Positions 34,337 to 43,686 of a DNA stretch of 64,000 bases are shown one piece after another. The translations under genes were made by a program, and so were the position numbers. The notes under the pieces are model-generated. The model did no database searches, had not been told where the DNA came from, and saw only the letters and a list, made by a program, of their open reading frames with translations. Numbering within the stretch: position 1 is the stretch's first letter; each line of letters opens with the position of its first letter. The DNA comes from Streptomyces solicavernae (lineage in GTDB: Bacteria; Actinomycetota; Actinomycetes; Streptomycetales; Streptomycetaceae): positions 124,001-188,000 of the forward strand of contig NZ_JASCIR010000011.1 of the NCBI RefSeq assembly GCF_029968095.1. Reading direction: 5' to 3'.

Positions 34337-34861
34337 TCACCAGCGCCGTTTCGAGCCGCGCCACTGGCTGACGGGCCCGCCCCTGACGCCTTCCTCGTCC
34401 CAGAGCCAGTAGCCCCGGTTCACCAGTACGGACAGGCCGATGCCCAGGGCGGTGACGCCCAGGAGGACGAGGAGCAGGGCGAACAGCACCTGGCCGGCGC
34501 CGGAGTGCGCCCTCAGGCCGCCGACACCGAGGACGACCATCGTCAGGCCGAGCGTCAGGTGCAGCACTGCCACGCGCAGCCGGCCGAGGGTCGACCACAG
34601 TCCTGGCGACCGGCGTTCCCGCACCGGTTGCAGCGAGGCTGACGGGTCGCGGGCCTCGCGGCGGAGCCGGATCGCGTCACCCGTCATCACCACGCCAGGG
34701 CCGAGCGGCACGGTGGCCAGCACACCGCAGGCCAGCGCAGGGACAAACTCCTGGCGCACCGCCAGCACCCCCGCCGCCAGAACCATCAGGCCGCCGAGCG
34801 CCAGCAGGGCGACCGCAGCCAGCACTCGCCCACCGAGCAGTACCCCATCGAGGAACCTCAT
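34337..34861 (-). CDS. Small membrane protein, unknown function
   Basis: 174-aa protein from ATG 34861 (GAGAGGGGG upstream). Four predicted helices: about residues 8-32, 38-58, 92-112 and 120-145, with a charged cytosolic loop (RLRREARDP) and a basic tail (QWRGSKRRW). No recognised domain. Same strand and layout as the 33586-34176 gene, so the two could be one transcript interrupted by the minisatellite. Confidence 0.65.
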   Translation of the reverse strand: MRFLDGVLLGGRVLAAVALLALGGLMVLAAGVLAVRQEFVPALACGVLATVPLGPGVVMTGDAIRLRREARDPSASLQPVRERRSPGLWSTLGRLRVAVLHLTLGLTMVVLGVGGLRAHSGAGQVLFALLLVLLGVTALGIGLSVLVNRGYWLWDEEGVRGGPVSQWRGSKRRW

Positions 34862-35106
34862 GGCAACGCCACCCCCTCTCCTGACAGCGACGCCCGGGCA
34901 ACGGCCGGTGGTTGCACCGCGGGGGCCACTTCCGCAGCGAGTGCAGCCGGCGCTGGTTCGGCTGTCAGAAAGGGAGCCGTCCAGTACCAGGAAGCCATCG
35001 ACGCTCGCTTCCGGACGCCCGCGGCGCGGACGGCACAACCATCCGGCGGTGGCGTGTGTCCTACCAATCGCGAACAGTCCACTGCAACAGCGATATAGGG
35101 GGAAAT

Positions 35107-35556
35107 ATGCTGCTCAATCGTCCTGCCCTGACCGCGGTAGTTCTGGCGACACTGACCGTCGGAGGCACCACAGCCCTGGCGTCTCCCGCCTCTGCCGCCC
35201 CCAACACCACTCCGCAGAAGGTCTGTGGCAGCAGCTACCGGACCGTCAACTCGGCCCCCGTCGGCTCGCGGGGCACGGTCTATCTCACGTACAACGCGAC
35301 CAACGGCAAGAACTGCGTCGTGACCATCCGCAACACCCCCGGTGAGGAGATCGAGATGTCCTCCTGGATCTACGTCCCGGACACCGGTCAAGCGGCCGAG
35401 GACTACGGGTCGTACACCTCCTACGCAGGCCCTGCCTACGTCTACGGCAAGGCCCACTGCGTCGACTGGGGAGGCAACATCGGCAACGTGTACGTCCAGA
35501 TCACCGGCTCCAACTGCGCTGCCCTCAAGGAACACCGGACAACCACCGTCCGCTGA
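35107..35556 (+). CDS. Secreted SapA-like (spore-associated) protein
   Basis: 149-aa exported protein from ATG 35107 with AGGGGG upstream. Signal peptide about residues 1-30, cleaved after ASPASA. The mature part has VCGSSYRTVNSAPVG, RGTVYLTYNATNGKNCVVT and YTSYAGPAYVY, four cysteines and a beta-rich profile, resembling the streptomycete spore-associated/SapA-like proteins, which are of unknown function. No operon partner. Confidence 0.65.
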   Translation: MLLNRPALTAVVLATLTVGGTTALASPASAAPNTTPQKVCGSSYRTVNSAPVGSRGTVYLTYNATNGKNCVVTIRNTPGEEIEMSSWIYVPDTGQAAEDYGSYTSYAGPAYVYGKAHCVDWGGNIGNVYVQITGSNCAALKEHRTTTVR

Positions 35557-36456
35557 CAGGAAGGCGGCGGACAGGACCTGACATGGGCGACGAGGACTGC
35601 GGCGGGCCGCGGTCCTCGCGCCCATGGACGGTTACAGAGTTGAGGTGCCCGTACGCGATTGTGGCCCCGGCTGTCGGTCTGCTTCCAGTCGACCTCAACC
35701 AACTCCTCACCGGCTCGTCGGCGCTGGGGCGCATCCTTGACGACCCGGCCCCGGCATTCCCCACTGCGTCGCCGTCGGTCCCCTTCTGCCGGGCGTCCTG
35801 ACGGTCGGTTCGTTCTGCCGGGTCGCGGGCCGGGCGGTGTTGGTGGAGTGGAGGGCCTCGATGGGTGTGCCGTCCGCCGGCTGAGGTGCTGCCGGCTGAG
35901 GTGCTGTGTGAGTGCCGCTGGTGGGTGATCGTGTGTGCGTCCTCGCTCGGCGTGCGGTCCTGCAGGCTGGGAACGGCCGGCCGGTCGCACCGTTGCGCAG
36001 GCAACTGGTCGCGGATTGCGACGGCTTGGGCCTGCCGACGGCTCCCGGCACGGAGGGCAGCAACCCTTCCCGCACGCCCCGCACGCCCCGCACGCCCCGC
36101 ACGCCCCGCACGCCCCGCACGCCCCGCACGCAGAGGTCTCTCCGTAGCGGTCACTGCCCGCACGAACCGTCAGAAGGCCCGCCAGGACGCGGCGCAGAGG
36201 CTGCGCCCGCCGCCGGACGCAGCGGAGCGCTCGCTGCACCGCCGTGCGCAGGCGACGGGACGTCCCGCCGCGATGAAGCCGTGAGCCTGGGATGGATGAG
36301 TTTCACTGTCATGAGCGTGGACGGGCAAAGGCGGCCGCACGGGGCGATGCGCGGGCCCAGGCTTCTATGTCCTGGACTCGGCCGCCACTGCGGGTGGCGC
36401 CCTGCAGGGCCGATGTGCGGGCCGAGCGCCGACGGAGGCAGGCAGGGACCGTCGTC
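35557..36456. other. 900-bp gap without a convincing gene
   Basis: No reading frame here has a plausible protein composition or ribosome site. The main feature is a 9-bp array (CGCACGCCC, about seven copies, near 36067-36132). The rest looks like decayed coding DNA of unknown origin. Confidence 0.5.
36067..36132. repeat. 9-bp tandem array CGCACGCCC
   Basis: About seven perfect units inside the gene-free gap. Confidence 0.9.
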
Positions 36457-37527
36457 TCAGGCAGGTGGCCTGCCCGCCGTCAGGAACAGCCACATCGCCG
36501 CGTCCCGTGCCGGGGTGACGGGCAGGCGGGTGTGTACGGCCCGGTTCATCAGGCGGGCGGCGCGGGCGAGGCGTTGGGTGGGTGGGCGGCGTTGCGCGTC
36601 GTAGGCGGTGAGGGCCTGCGGTACTCGTGTGCGGGCGGTGAGCCGGCGGGTCAGGGCGACGGCGTCGGTCAGTGCCTCGCAGGCGCCGCGTCCCAGGTCG
36701 GGGGTCATGGCGTGGGCGGCGTCGCCGATGAGGGCGATGTTCCCGCTGACGTAGGCGGGCAGGGGCACGGCGAGGTCGTACAGGTCGTTGCGGTGTACGG
36801 GGGCCTCGCCGAGGTGGTCCAGGATCTCCCGCACGCCCGTGTGCCAGTGGCCGAACCGGCGGCGCAGCGCGGCGAGTTCACCGCCCGCCGGAGTCGCGCG
36901 CTCAGGGGCGCGTACGCAGGCGAACCAGTTCGCACGGCTGCCGGCGCGCGGCGTGACCCCGAAGCGGGCGCTGTCGCCCCAGGTCTCGGTCATGCCCGGC
37001 GCGTCGACGTCGGCCGTGCCGTGCCAGGCGGTCACGCCGCAGTAGCGGGGCCGGTGCGCGCCGCCGAACAGCACGGACCGGGCCCGGCTGCGCAGTCCGT
37101 CGGCGGCGACGACCACGTCGTACCGGGACGCCAGGGCGCGTACGTCGGGTACGGGCTCGCCGTAGCGGACGGTGCCCTCGTCGAGGGCGTCAACGAGCGC
37201 GCTGAGGAGCGCGGGGCGGGAGATCACGCGCACGCCCTCGCCGGTGCGGCGGCGCAGCGCGGCCATGTCGACGTTCCCGATCAGGGCGCCGCCGGCCCGT
37301 ACGAACCGGCCGTCGGCCGCCGCGCGGGAGCGTTCGCGGGCTGTGTCGCCGAGGCCGAGGGCGTCGAGGGCGTGCAGGCCGCCCGGCCAGAGGCCGAGGG
37401 AGGTTCCCGTGGCGGGCGGGGCGGGGGCGCGCTCGCGCACCTCGACGTCCCAGCCCGCGGCGCGCAGTCCGACGGCGGCCGCGAGACCGCCTATCCCGGC
37501 GCCGATGACGATCGCTGTTCCGGTCAC
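36457..37527 (-). CDS. FAD-dependent monooxygenase (PHBH-type)
   Basis: 356-aa group A flavin monooxygenase. AIVIGAGIGGLAAAVGLRAAG at the N-terminus, the DG-type motif VVAADGLRSRARSVLFGG near residue 140, and the GD motif ALIGDAAHAMTPDLGRGACE near residue 268. GTG 37527 starts it. It is divergent from a TetR gene with two identical operators between. Substrates of this class are aromatics or antibiotics (tetracycline- or rifampicin-type monooxygenases); which applies here cannot be told. Confidence 0.85.
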   Translation of the reverse strand: MTGTAIVIGAGIGGLAAAVGLRAAGWDVEVRERAPAPPATGTSLGLWPGGLHALDALGLGDTARERSRAAADGRFVRAGGALIGNVDMAALRRRTGEGVRVISRPALLSALVDALDEGTVRYGEPVPDVRALASRYDVVVAADGLRSRARSVLFGGAHRPRYCGVTAWHGTADVDAPGMTETWGDSARFGVTPRAGSRANWFACVRAPERATPAGGELAALRRRFGHWHTGVREILDHLGEAPVHRNDLYDLAVPLPAYVSGNIALIGDAAHAMTPDLGRGACEALTDAVALTRRLTARTRVPQALTAYDAQRRPPTQRLARAARLMNRAVHTRLPVTPARDAAMWLFLTAGRPPA

Positions 37528-37539
37528 GCCCGCGAGGCT

Positions 37540-37573
37540 ACTATGTTTGTAGTGCCCGCACTATGTTTGTAGT
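37540..37573. promoter_or_regulatory. Twin operators ACTATGTTTGTAGT
   Basis: The 14-bp dyad ACTA-N6-TAGT is repeated exactly at 37540-37553 and 37560-37573, 20 bp apart. It lies directly before the monooxygenase start and upstream of the TetR gene. Confidence 0.8.
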
Positions 37574-37652
37574 CAACGTGAACGCGGACGGCCACGGACG
37601 TGAACGGGGACCGGGGCGAGCGTGGCGGTCGACAGAGCGGAGCTGGATTCGT

Positions 37653-38249
37653 ATGGCGGGCAGGCGTGAGCAAGTCCTGGACGCGGCCGTGGAGATCCTC
37701 GGTACGGGCGGCCTGCGTCGCCTCACGTACCAGGCCGTCGACGCCGCCGCGGACGCGCCCGTCGGCACGACGTCCAATCATTTCCGCAGCCGCGACCTAC
37801 TCGTGGCCGGTGTCGTGGACCACCTGGAAACCCTCGACGCCCGCGACTGGGCGAGCCTCGCCGCCGAGCGCACCCCCGAGCCGACGTCCGAGCCGGCATC
37901 CGGGCACACCCCCGACGGGCCCGAGGCCCTGAGCGCGACCCTCGCCGGACTCGTCCGGCACGCCCTCGGCCCCGCCCGCCACCGCACCGCCGCCCGCTAC
38001 ACCCTCGCCCTCGAAGGCCTCGCCCGCCCCACGGCCCGCACCTCCCTCGCCCGCGCCCAGCAGTCCCTCATGAGCCTGCTCGCGCCCTGGCTGGAATCCC
38101 TCGGCTCCACCGACCCGGCCGCCCACGGCCGGATCCTCTTCGACTACGTCGACGGCGCGATCTTCCACCAAGTCACCCTGCCCACCGAGGACTTCGACCC
38201 CGAGCCCGGCCTCCGCGCCGTACTGACGGGGCTTCTTCCGCGTGCGTAA
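37653..38249 (+). CDS. TetR family regulator of the FAD monooxygenase
   Basis: 198-aa regulator. ATG 37653 (MAGRREQVLDAAVEIL) is the natural start; an in-frame ATG at 37563 lies inside the operator and has no ribosome site. HTH about residues 5-50 (LTYQAVDAAADAPVGTTSNH then FRSRDLLV), a low-complexity EPTSEPASG linker, and a C-terminal TetR_C domain. Divergent placement and the twin dyads make it the likely repressor of the monooxygenase. Confidence 0.85.
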   Translation: MAGRREQVLDAAVEILGTGGLRRLTYQAVDAAADAPVGTTSNHFRSRDLLVAGVVDHLETLDARDWASLAAERTPEPTSEPASGHTPDGPEALSATLAGLVRHALGPARHRTAARYTLALEGLARPTARTSLARAQQSLMSLLAPWLESLGSTDPAAHGRILFDYVDGAIFHQVTLPTEDFDPEPGLRAVLTGLLPRA

Positions 38250-38619
38250 CCCGGGCGGGGTCAGGCGTTCGGCGTACGCAGGGCGACTACGGCCAGGCCG
38301 TCGTGGCCGTCACCCGGCTGGCGGCCGTAACCCGGCTGGTGGCCGGCGAGAGCGCCGACGCATTCCCGCAAGCGGCAGGCCGATGCATCCCGCGGCGAGT
38401 TCGGCGAGCCGGGACAGGCCGTCGGCGACAGCGTGACCGGGCTGTTCGACGAGTCTGAAGTGAATCCCCGACTCAGGACACCAGGCCGTGTCTTCAAATT
38501 CGCGCCGTTGCCCGAAGGGCGGGCTCGGCAAGACAGGCCCTACGGCCTCTGTAACAGGACCTACGGCCTGGTACAGAGCCGCGAGTCCACTGTCAGTGGA
38601 CGGTGTTACGTTCTGTGAC
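38250..38619. other. Gap with possible decayed minus-strand frame
   Basis: Two overlapping minus-strand frames (38310-38621 and 38261-38497) read protein-like in succession (CPESGIHFRLVEQ, then HDGLAVVALRTPNA), as if one small gene had a frameshift. No family is recognised. Confidence 0.3.
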
Positions 38620-39800
38620 ATGACCGATCACGCGCTACGGCTGCTGCGGCAGGACCGCCGCCTGGCCGAACTGGCAGCCTTCCCCTTCGACTTCGACCTC
38701 GACCGCGCCGCCCACGGCCACGTCGAGGAGGTCCGCCTCGCCTCGGGCGGGCCGCTGGAGACGGTCGCCGGGGACGACACCGGCGGTACGTTCTTCGTGT
38801 GCGCGGACGGCTCGGTGCTCTACGCCGACTCGGAGGGCGCCGCGGGGATCATCGGCTCCAGTGTCGACGAGACCCTGGAGCTCGTGATCGGCCTGCCCGG
38901 CTGGCGCGGCTACACACGTCTGTCGCCGGACGACGGCGAGGAGAAGATCCTGGCGTGCGTCGCGGAGACCGAGGACGAGATCCGTGAGTGTTACGGAATA
39001 GACGAGGAGCGGGCCAAGCTCCGTGCGGCGCTGGGCTTCCCGAAACGCTCCCCGGTCGAGCTGGTGGGCAGGCTACGCGCCGCGCTCCTGCGCACCGAGC
39101 CGGACTTCGTACTGCTCAACGCGGATGAGGGGTGCGCGTACGACCGGATAGGCCCGGCCGGCCCACCGCTGTGGGACCAAGTGCTCGCGGCGGGCCGCGC
39201 CGATCTCGCCAGGCTGCGGGAAGGCGACCGCGCGGTATGGCGTGAAGCCGCCGAAGACCCGGTGCGGCGCCGGATCACCCTGCGGGCCGCGCAGTTCGAC
39301 CGAGCAGAAGGCGATCTGGAGCTACTGCGGCATCTGCTGAGACACGAGACACAGTCATCGATGACAGACGAACTGCGGCTCGCGGCCGTACTGGTGGGGC
39401 TGCGCGGGGACACCGGAGATCTGCCGCTGCTCCTTCAGGCCCGGGAGACGGACTTCGACACCGCGTGCGGCCTGAGCGACATGCCGGAACCGGGTGCAAG
39501 CGCCGACGAGCTGCAACAGTGGGCGCGGGCGCTCGACAAGTCAATGTTCGGGCCGGACCCGTCGGACGAACCGGTCTCCACATGGACCGACCTGGCGCGG
39601 GACCAGGGGATGACGGACCTCGCGCGGGTGACGCTGATCCGCGAACTCGACAGCATCTTCATGGACCAGAGCAGACTCCGCCGCCCCCACACGCCCCCCA
39701 CCCTGGCCACAGCTCCGCTGAGCGGCCTCGCCCGGAACTTCGAGGAACTCGGAGACCTACCCCCGGCGCTGCGCGCCCAGCGCCTGCTCGTCCGTGCATC
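38620..39800 (+). pseudogene. Large hypothetical protein truncated by ISL3 debris
   Basis: From ATG 38620 about 390 residues of a soluble protein with a start like SUKH/SMI1-type immunity or knr4 proteins (FFVCADGSVLYADSEGAAG, SVDETLELVIGLPGW), then helical repeats (LRLAAVLVGLRGDTGDLPLL). The natural sequence ends near LPPALRAQRLLVRA at about 39795. The frame then continues to 39867 in antisense transposase DNA. The missing tail length is unknown, and the SUKH assignment is only a suggestion. Confidence 0.5.
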
Positions 39801-40475
39801 TGGCGTGCGATCCGCTTGGTCTTGGTGTTCACGCCCTCGGTGGGGCCGTTGCTGTACGGAAGCGTGAGCGCGGCGATCACGGCGTCGCGGTCTCGGTCCA
39901 GGCCGCGGGTGAAGGCGTGCAGATGAGGCAGAGGCTGTGCGGACCTGGGTGATCCAGGGATCGAGCTTGGCGGCATGTTCTGGGCGAGGAGTCAGGAGTT
40001 CGGCGAAGGCCCCGATGCAGGCGGCCAGTTGGGTCATCTCATGGCACGCGCCGGTGAGCTGGGCCAGAAGATCGCGATGCTCGGTCTTGAGGTTGTCGGG
40101 CCCGGGTGAGCAGCATCCGAGCGAGGCGGCGCGGGGAGATGTGGCTGCGGTCGGCCTCCGCACGGCCCTGGTTGATGTACTTGTGCAGGAGGTTCAGGCA
40201 GCCGGTGAACCCGAGGGTCTTGATCTCTTCGAAGAGGTGCTGGACGGGGACGCCGGGTTCCTCGGCCCGGCGTTTGCGCAGGCGCTTGCGGTAGGGGTCG
40301 ACGAGGCCGGCGCGGTACTTGGGGACGCGGAGCATGCGCTCGGGCCGGTCGGCTCGCGCGTAGCGTTTGACGGTGTTCAGGGCCAGTTCCAGGCGGCGGG
40401 CGCATTCGAGCAGGTCCACGCCCCGGCGCTGGCACACCACCACCGACGCGCCCACGGCCGACGGGGTACTCCCGA
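39795..40475 (-). mobile_element. ISL3 family transposase remnant
   Basis: Minus-strand fragments in three frames read in order: HTH part (LLECARRLELALNTVKRYAR, then LFEEIKTLGFTGCLNLLHKY), middle part (LLAQLTGACHEMTQLAACIG), and the C-terminal DDE region (LPYSNGPTEGVNTKTKRIAR). At least two frameshifts, no start, and the end is cut before the usual last residues. The left end cuts the preceding gene. Confidence 0.8.
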
Positions 40476-40869
40476 GCGGACAGGCGGTCTACGTGGCCAC
40501 CGGCGACTCATACCGCAGCGCCCGGAAAATGGACTGCGAAATGTCCAACCCGACGGCCTCCCCGGCCTCGCCTCGGCTCTCTTCTCGCCGGACGAGCCCA
40601 TCCCTGGCGGTTACGTCACGGCCTACTCCGCATCGACGGGGGAGCGGCTGTGGCGCACGGTCCGCGACGACGAATGCGCCTCCGGCCCGGTGCAAGCAGG
40701 CAGCAGTATCCTCGTCTCCCACCGGGCTGAGGTGTGGGCCTACGACGACCGCACCGGAACTCCCCGCTGGGGTACGGCGGATGATACGGCCGCGGGCGTC
40801 GATCCGCTGGTAGGGGGCGGCAGGCTGTACGTCACCACGGACTCGGGCATCCACGCGATACTCACCTGA
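40476..40869 (+). pseudogene. PQQ-like beta-propeller protein fragment
   Basis: Two frames show outer beta-propeller strands: SGQAVYVATGDSYR, then GYVTAYSASTGERLWRT, VWAYDDRTGTPRWGT and GGRLYVTTDSGIHAI, ending at TGA 40869. Only the last two or three blades remain, with a frameshift near 40560. Its 5' part was replaced by the ISL3 remnant. Streptomyces fuse such propellers to Ser/Thr kinases or use them as lipoproteins; which is not known here. Confidence 0.7.
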
Positions 40870-41123
40870 GGCGCCGGACAGGCGGGCGCGAACTGCCCCG
40901 CTGGCTGGACGAGTTCCTCACGTGAGCGTGCCGTGTCGGCCGGGACCACTTCGGATCGGGCCGTCACATCCGACTTGGTGGAGCGGGTCGGCGAGATCGT
41001 GAGCGCGGTGAGTGGCGCTGGCCTGCTTACGCCGTGATTCCGGCGCGGAGCCACTGCCCGGGGACGCTCCCGCCTGAGTCCGGCGAACTCCGGCCAGGCG
41101 CCCCGGGGGCAGTGGCACACCGC

Positions 41124-42485
41124 TCAGGCCGTTGCCGCTTCGTCGGCCCGTTCGGCCCGGGGCTCGGCGGACTCTCCGATGTCGGCGCGATGCGACTCCC
41201 TGGTCAGGGCGATCGCGGCCGAGCTGACCAGGCACACGCCGATGATGTAGAGGCTGACCGTTCCGGAGTTGGTTCCGCCTCCCGACGCCGCCAGAAGGCT
41301 GGAGGCGATCAGCGGGGCGGTGCCCGCGCCCAGTGTGGTCGCCAGCTGGTAGCCGAGCGAGGCCCCGGTGTAGCGGGCCCTGGTACCGAACATCTCGCTG
41401 ACGAACGCCGCCATAGGGCCGTACATCGAAGCCTGCAGGATCGGGTTGCCCAGGATGTAGGCGGCGAAGAGCAGCGTCGTGGAACCGCTGTTGACCAGAG
41501 CGAACAGCGGATACGCGCACGCCGCGGTGGCCAGCGCACCGGCGATCATGACCGGTCGGCGCCCGATCCGGTCCGAGAGCATCGCGAAGGCGGGGATCGT
41601 GAAGATGTGCAGCGCCGAGGAGACGACCTGGGCCCAGAGCACCGTGGATCGTTCGAAGCCGACCCCGGTCGCGTACGTGAGCATGAAGGTGGCGAGCAGC
41701 GACTGGATGACCAGTGCGGCACAGCCGCTCAGGCAGGACAGCACGATGTTCTTCGGGTAGCGGCGCAGAACGGTGACGAGCGGTGCCTCTTGCTTGGCCG
41801 CCTTCTGCTCCTGAGCGGCGCGCTGCTGCGCCGCCACGAAGATCGGGCTCTCGGTGACTTTGAGCCGGATGAACAGGCCGATGGCCATCAGGCCGAGGCT
41901 GAGCAGGAACGGCACCCGCCAGCCCCAGCTCAGGAACTGATCCTCGGGCAGCGCCGAGAACCCGGCGAAGACGGCGGTGGCGAGCACGGCGCCGGCCGGG
42001 CCGCCCATGTTGGCGAAGGAGGCCATCAGCCCGCGCCGGCCCTCGCTCGCGTGCTCCATCGCCATCAGGGCCGCGCCGCCCCATTCGCCGCCGACCGCGA
42101 TGCCCTGCACAAGACGGCAGGCGACGAGCAGGACCGGTGCCCAGCTGCCGATCACGTCGTAGGTGGGCAGCAGGCCGATGGCGAAGCTGGCGATCGCCAT
42201 GATCGTCATGGTCATCACGAGCATCGACTTGCGGCCGACGCGGTCGCCGAAGTGACCGAAGACGATGCCGCCGAGCGGACGGGCGACGTAGCCCACGGCA
42301 AGGGTGCCGAAGGCGGCGATGGTTCCGGCGAGGGCACTGAGATCGGTGAAGAAGAGCTCGTTGAAGACGAGCGCGGCGGCGGCTCCGTACAGGAGGAAGT
42401 CGTAGAACTCGATGGCGCTGCCGACGAAACTGGACAGCGCGATTCGCCGGGATTCAGTGCGACGCGCAGCGTCATGGGTGGGCAT
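41124..42485 (-). CDS. MHS family MFS transporter, next to the mhp cluster
   Basis: 453-aa carrier, 12 helices. SSFVGSAIEFYDFLLYGAAAAL at the start is split by the motif IEFYDFLLYG; GHFGDRVGRKSML, GGEWGGAALMAMEHA and GWRVPFLLSL follow, all typical of MHS symporters. ATG 42485. A gap of about 280 bp separates it from the IclR gene on the same strand. I infer transport of 3-(3-hydroxyphenyl)propionate or a related aromatic acid because the catabolic genes lie beyond the regulator; it is not proven. The 254 bp after its stop (40870-41123) hold nothing recognisable. Confidence 0.85.
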   Translation of the reverse strand: MPTHDAARRTESRRIALSSFVGSAIEFYDFLLYGAAAALVFNELFFTDLSALAGTIAAFGTLAVGYVARPLGGIVFGHFGDRVGRKSMLVMTMTIMAIASFAIGLLPTYDVIGSWAPVLLVACRLVQGIAVGGEWGGAALMAMEHASEGRRGLMASFANMGGPAGAVLATAVFAGFSALPEDQFLSWGWRVPFLLSLGLMAIGLFIRLKVTESPIFVAAQQRAAQEQKAAKQEAPLVTVLRRYPKNIVLSCLSGCAALVIQSLLATFMLTYATGVGFERSTVLWAQVVSSALHIFTIPAFAMLSDRIGRRPVMIAGALATAACAYPLFALVNSGSTTLLFAAYILGNPILQASMYGPMAAFVSEMFGTRARYTGASLGYQLATTLGAGTAPLIASSLLAASGGGTNSGTVSLYIIGVCLVSSAAIALTRESHRADIGESAEPRAERADEAATA

Positions 42486-42715
42486 CTGTGGCTCCGGAGA
42501 TGGGTCGGCGCACGGCGGACGAGGAAACGCGCCGGGTGGACGCGGCCGGTAGCTGATCGCCTGGCCGCCACCCTCGGATGGTGCGTAATCCGCACTACTG
42601 CGTGTAGATAGCGAACACAGTCCGGCAGGAGAATGCGCGTCGTCAAGAGGCTCAGCAATGATCGATCAAATAGGGGGACACGCCCGAGGGGGCATCAGGA
42701 GTCGCACTCCGGATA

Positions 42716-42750
42716 CCGCCGCATCAGGAGCCGCACTCCGGATGCGGCGG
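42716..42750. terminator. Terminator of the IclR gene
   Basis: 10-bp stem CCGCCGCATC (42716-42725) and complement (42741-42750). It lies 19 bp past the IclR stop on the minus strand, within two imperfect copies of GCATCAGGAGTCGCACTCCGG. Confidence 0.6.
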
Positions 42751-42768
42751 ACGAGCGGGCCCGGTCGC

Positions 42769-43518
42769 TCAGCCCAGCGCTGAGAGCTCCTCGGCCACCG
42801 TCAGCATCGCCGGTACGGCGCCGTCGGCCACGTCCTCGCGAGTGGTGATGAGGTTGACGCACAGGTGCAGGCCGGGGTCGGCGGTGTGCAGCGGCACGGC
42901 GACGCCGTACGCGCCGGGTTCGATCTCGCCGAACGTGCGGGCGTATCCGCGCTCGCGCACCTCGGCGGCACCGGCCGGTTCACCCGGGGCGGGCAGACGC
43001 AGCGAGGACAGTGCGAGACCCGCGGCGCCGATCCCCAGGGGGTGACGGCTGCCCACGCGGTATCCGAGGTGGTAGCTGACGGTCCGGGGCTCGACGACCG
43101 CGACCGCGACCTGCTCATCGCCTTCCGCGGCGATCAGCGCGACCGTGGCGCCGAGTTCGTCGGCGGTGCGCCGCAGTACCGGAAGGGCCGCCTCGCGGAT
43201 GCCGGCCGCGTACCCCCGGGCCAGCGTCACCATGCCGGATCCTGCGCGGTAACGGCCGTCCGAGGTCCGCACGACCAGGCGGAAATCGGCGAGCGTGACC
43301 AGGATCCGGTAGGCGATCGTGCGGTGCACTCCGAGGCGCTGGGCCACGTCCTGCACGCTCAGCCCCTGCGGCTGACCGGCGACGGCCTCGAGCGTCAGCA
43401 GCCCCCGGGCGAGAGTCTGGGATCCGGACGCACCTTTGCCCGATGTACCACCTTGCCGCGCCTGACCCTTGGCGGTGTCGCTCCCGGCCGGGGTGGGGGC
43501 TGCCTGCTCGTCGCTCAT
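42769..43518 (-). CDS. IclR family regulator, divergent from mhpC
   Basis: 249-aa regulator. Disordered N-terminus, IclR winged HTH at about residues 33-95 (LARGLLTLEAVAGQPQGLSV, then LGVHRTIAYRILVTL), effector domain to the end (VEPRTVSYHLGYRVGSRHPL, AYGVAVPLHTAD). ATG 43518. IclR proteins control 3-hydroxyphenylpropionate catabolism (MhpR type), and its position opposite mhpC across a 168-bp gap fits that role. The cluster has a second IclR gene. Confidence 0.88.
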   Translation of the reverse strand: MSDEQAAPTPAGSDTAKGQARQGGTSGKGASGSQTLARGLLTLEAVAGQPQGLSVQDVAQRLGVHRTIAYRILVTLADFRLVVRTSDGRYRAGSGMVTLARGYAAGIREAALPVLRRTADELGATVALIAAEGDEQVAVAVVEPRTVSYHLGYRVGSRHPLGIGAAGLALSSLRLPAPGEPAGAAEVRERGYARTFGEIEPGAYGVAVPLHTADPGLHLCVNLITTREDVADGAVPAMLTVAEELSALG

Positions 43519-43632
43519 CCCGGCAGCTTACGGGTGGGCCGTGATGCGCCGTCATGCCGGTCGGCGCGCTCGGTGTCGCTTCGATCACTTGACATTCCCG
43601 TGACGCACCCGTTCCATGAGCCATGCGCTGTG

Positions 43633-43661
43633 CAATTATCGTTCACTAGCGTTCATATAAC
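43633..43661 (+). promoter_or_regulatory. Probable mhp promoter region
   Basis: -10-like TATAAC (43656-43661) with a weak -35 at CAATTA. Overlapping direct repeats CGTTCA at 43640 and 43650 are a possible IclR site. Confidence 0.4.
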
Positions 43662-43686
43662 GCACCACGTTCGAGGAGTCCCGGTC

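Noticed and set aside
35557..36456. Several 70-230 codon frames on both strands
   Set aside because: None has a ribosome site or protein-like composition, and they overlap a simple repeat.
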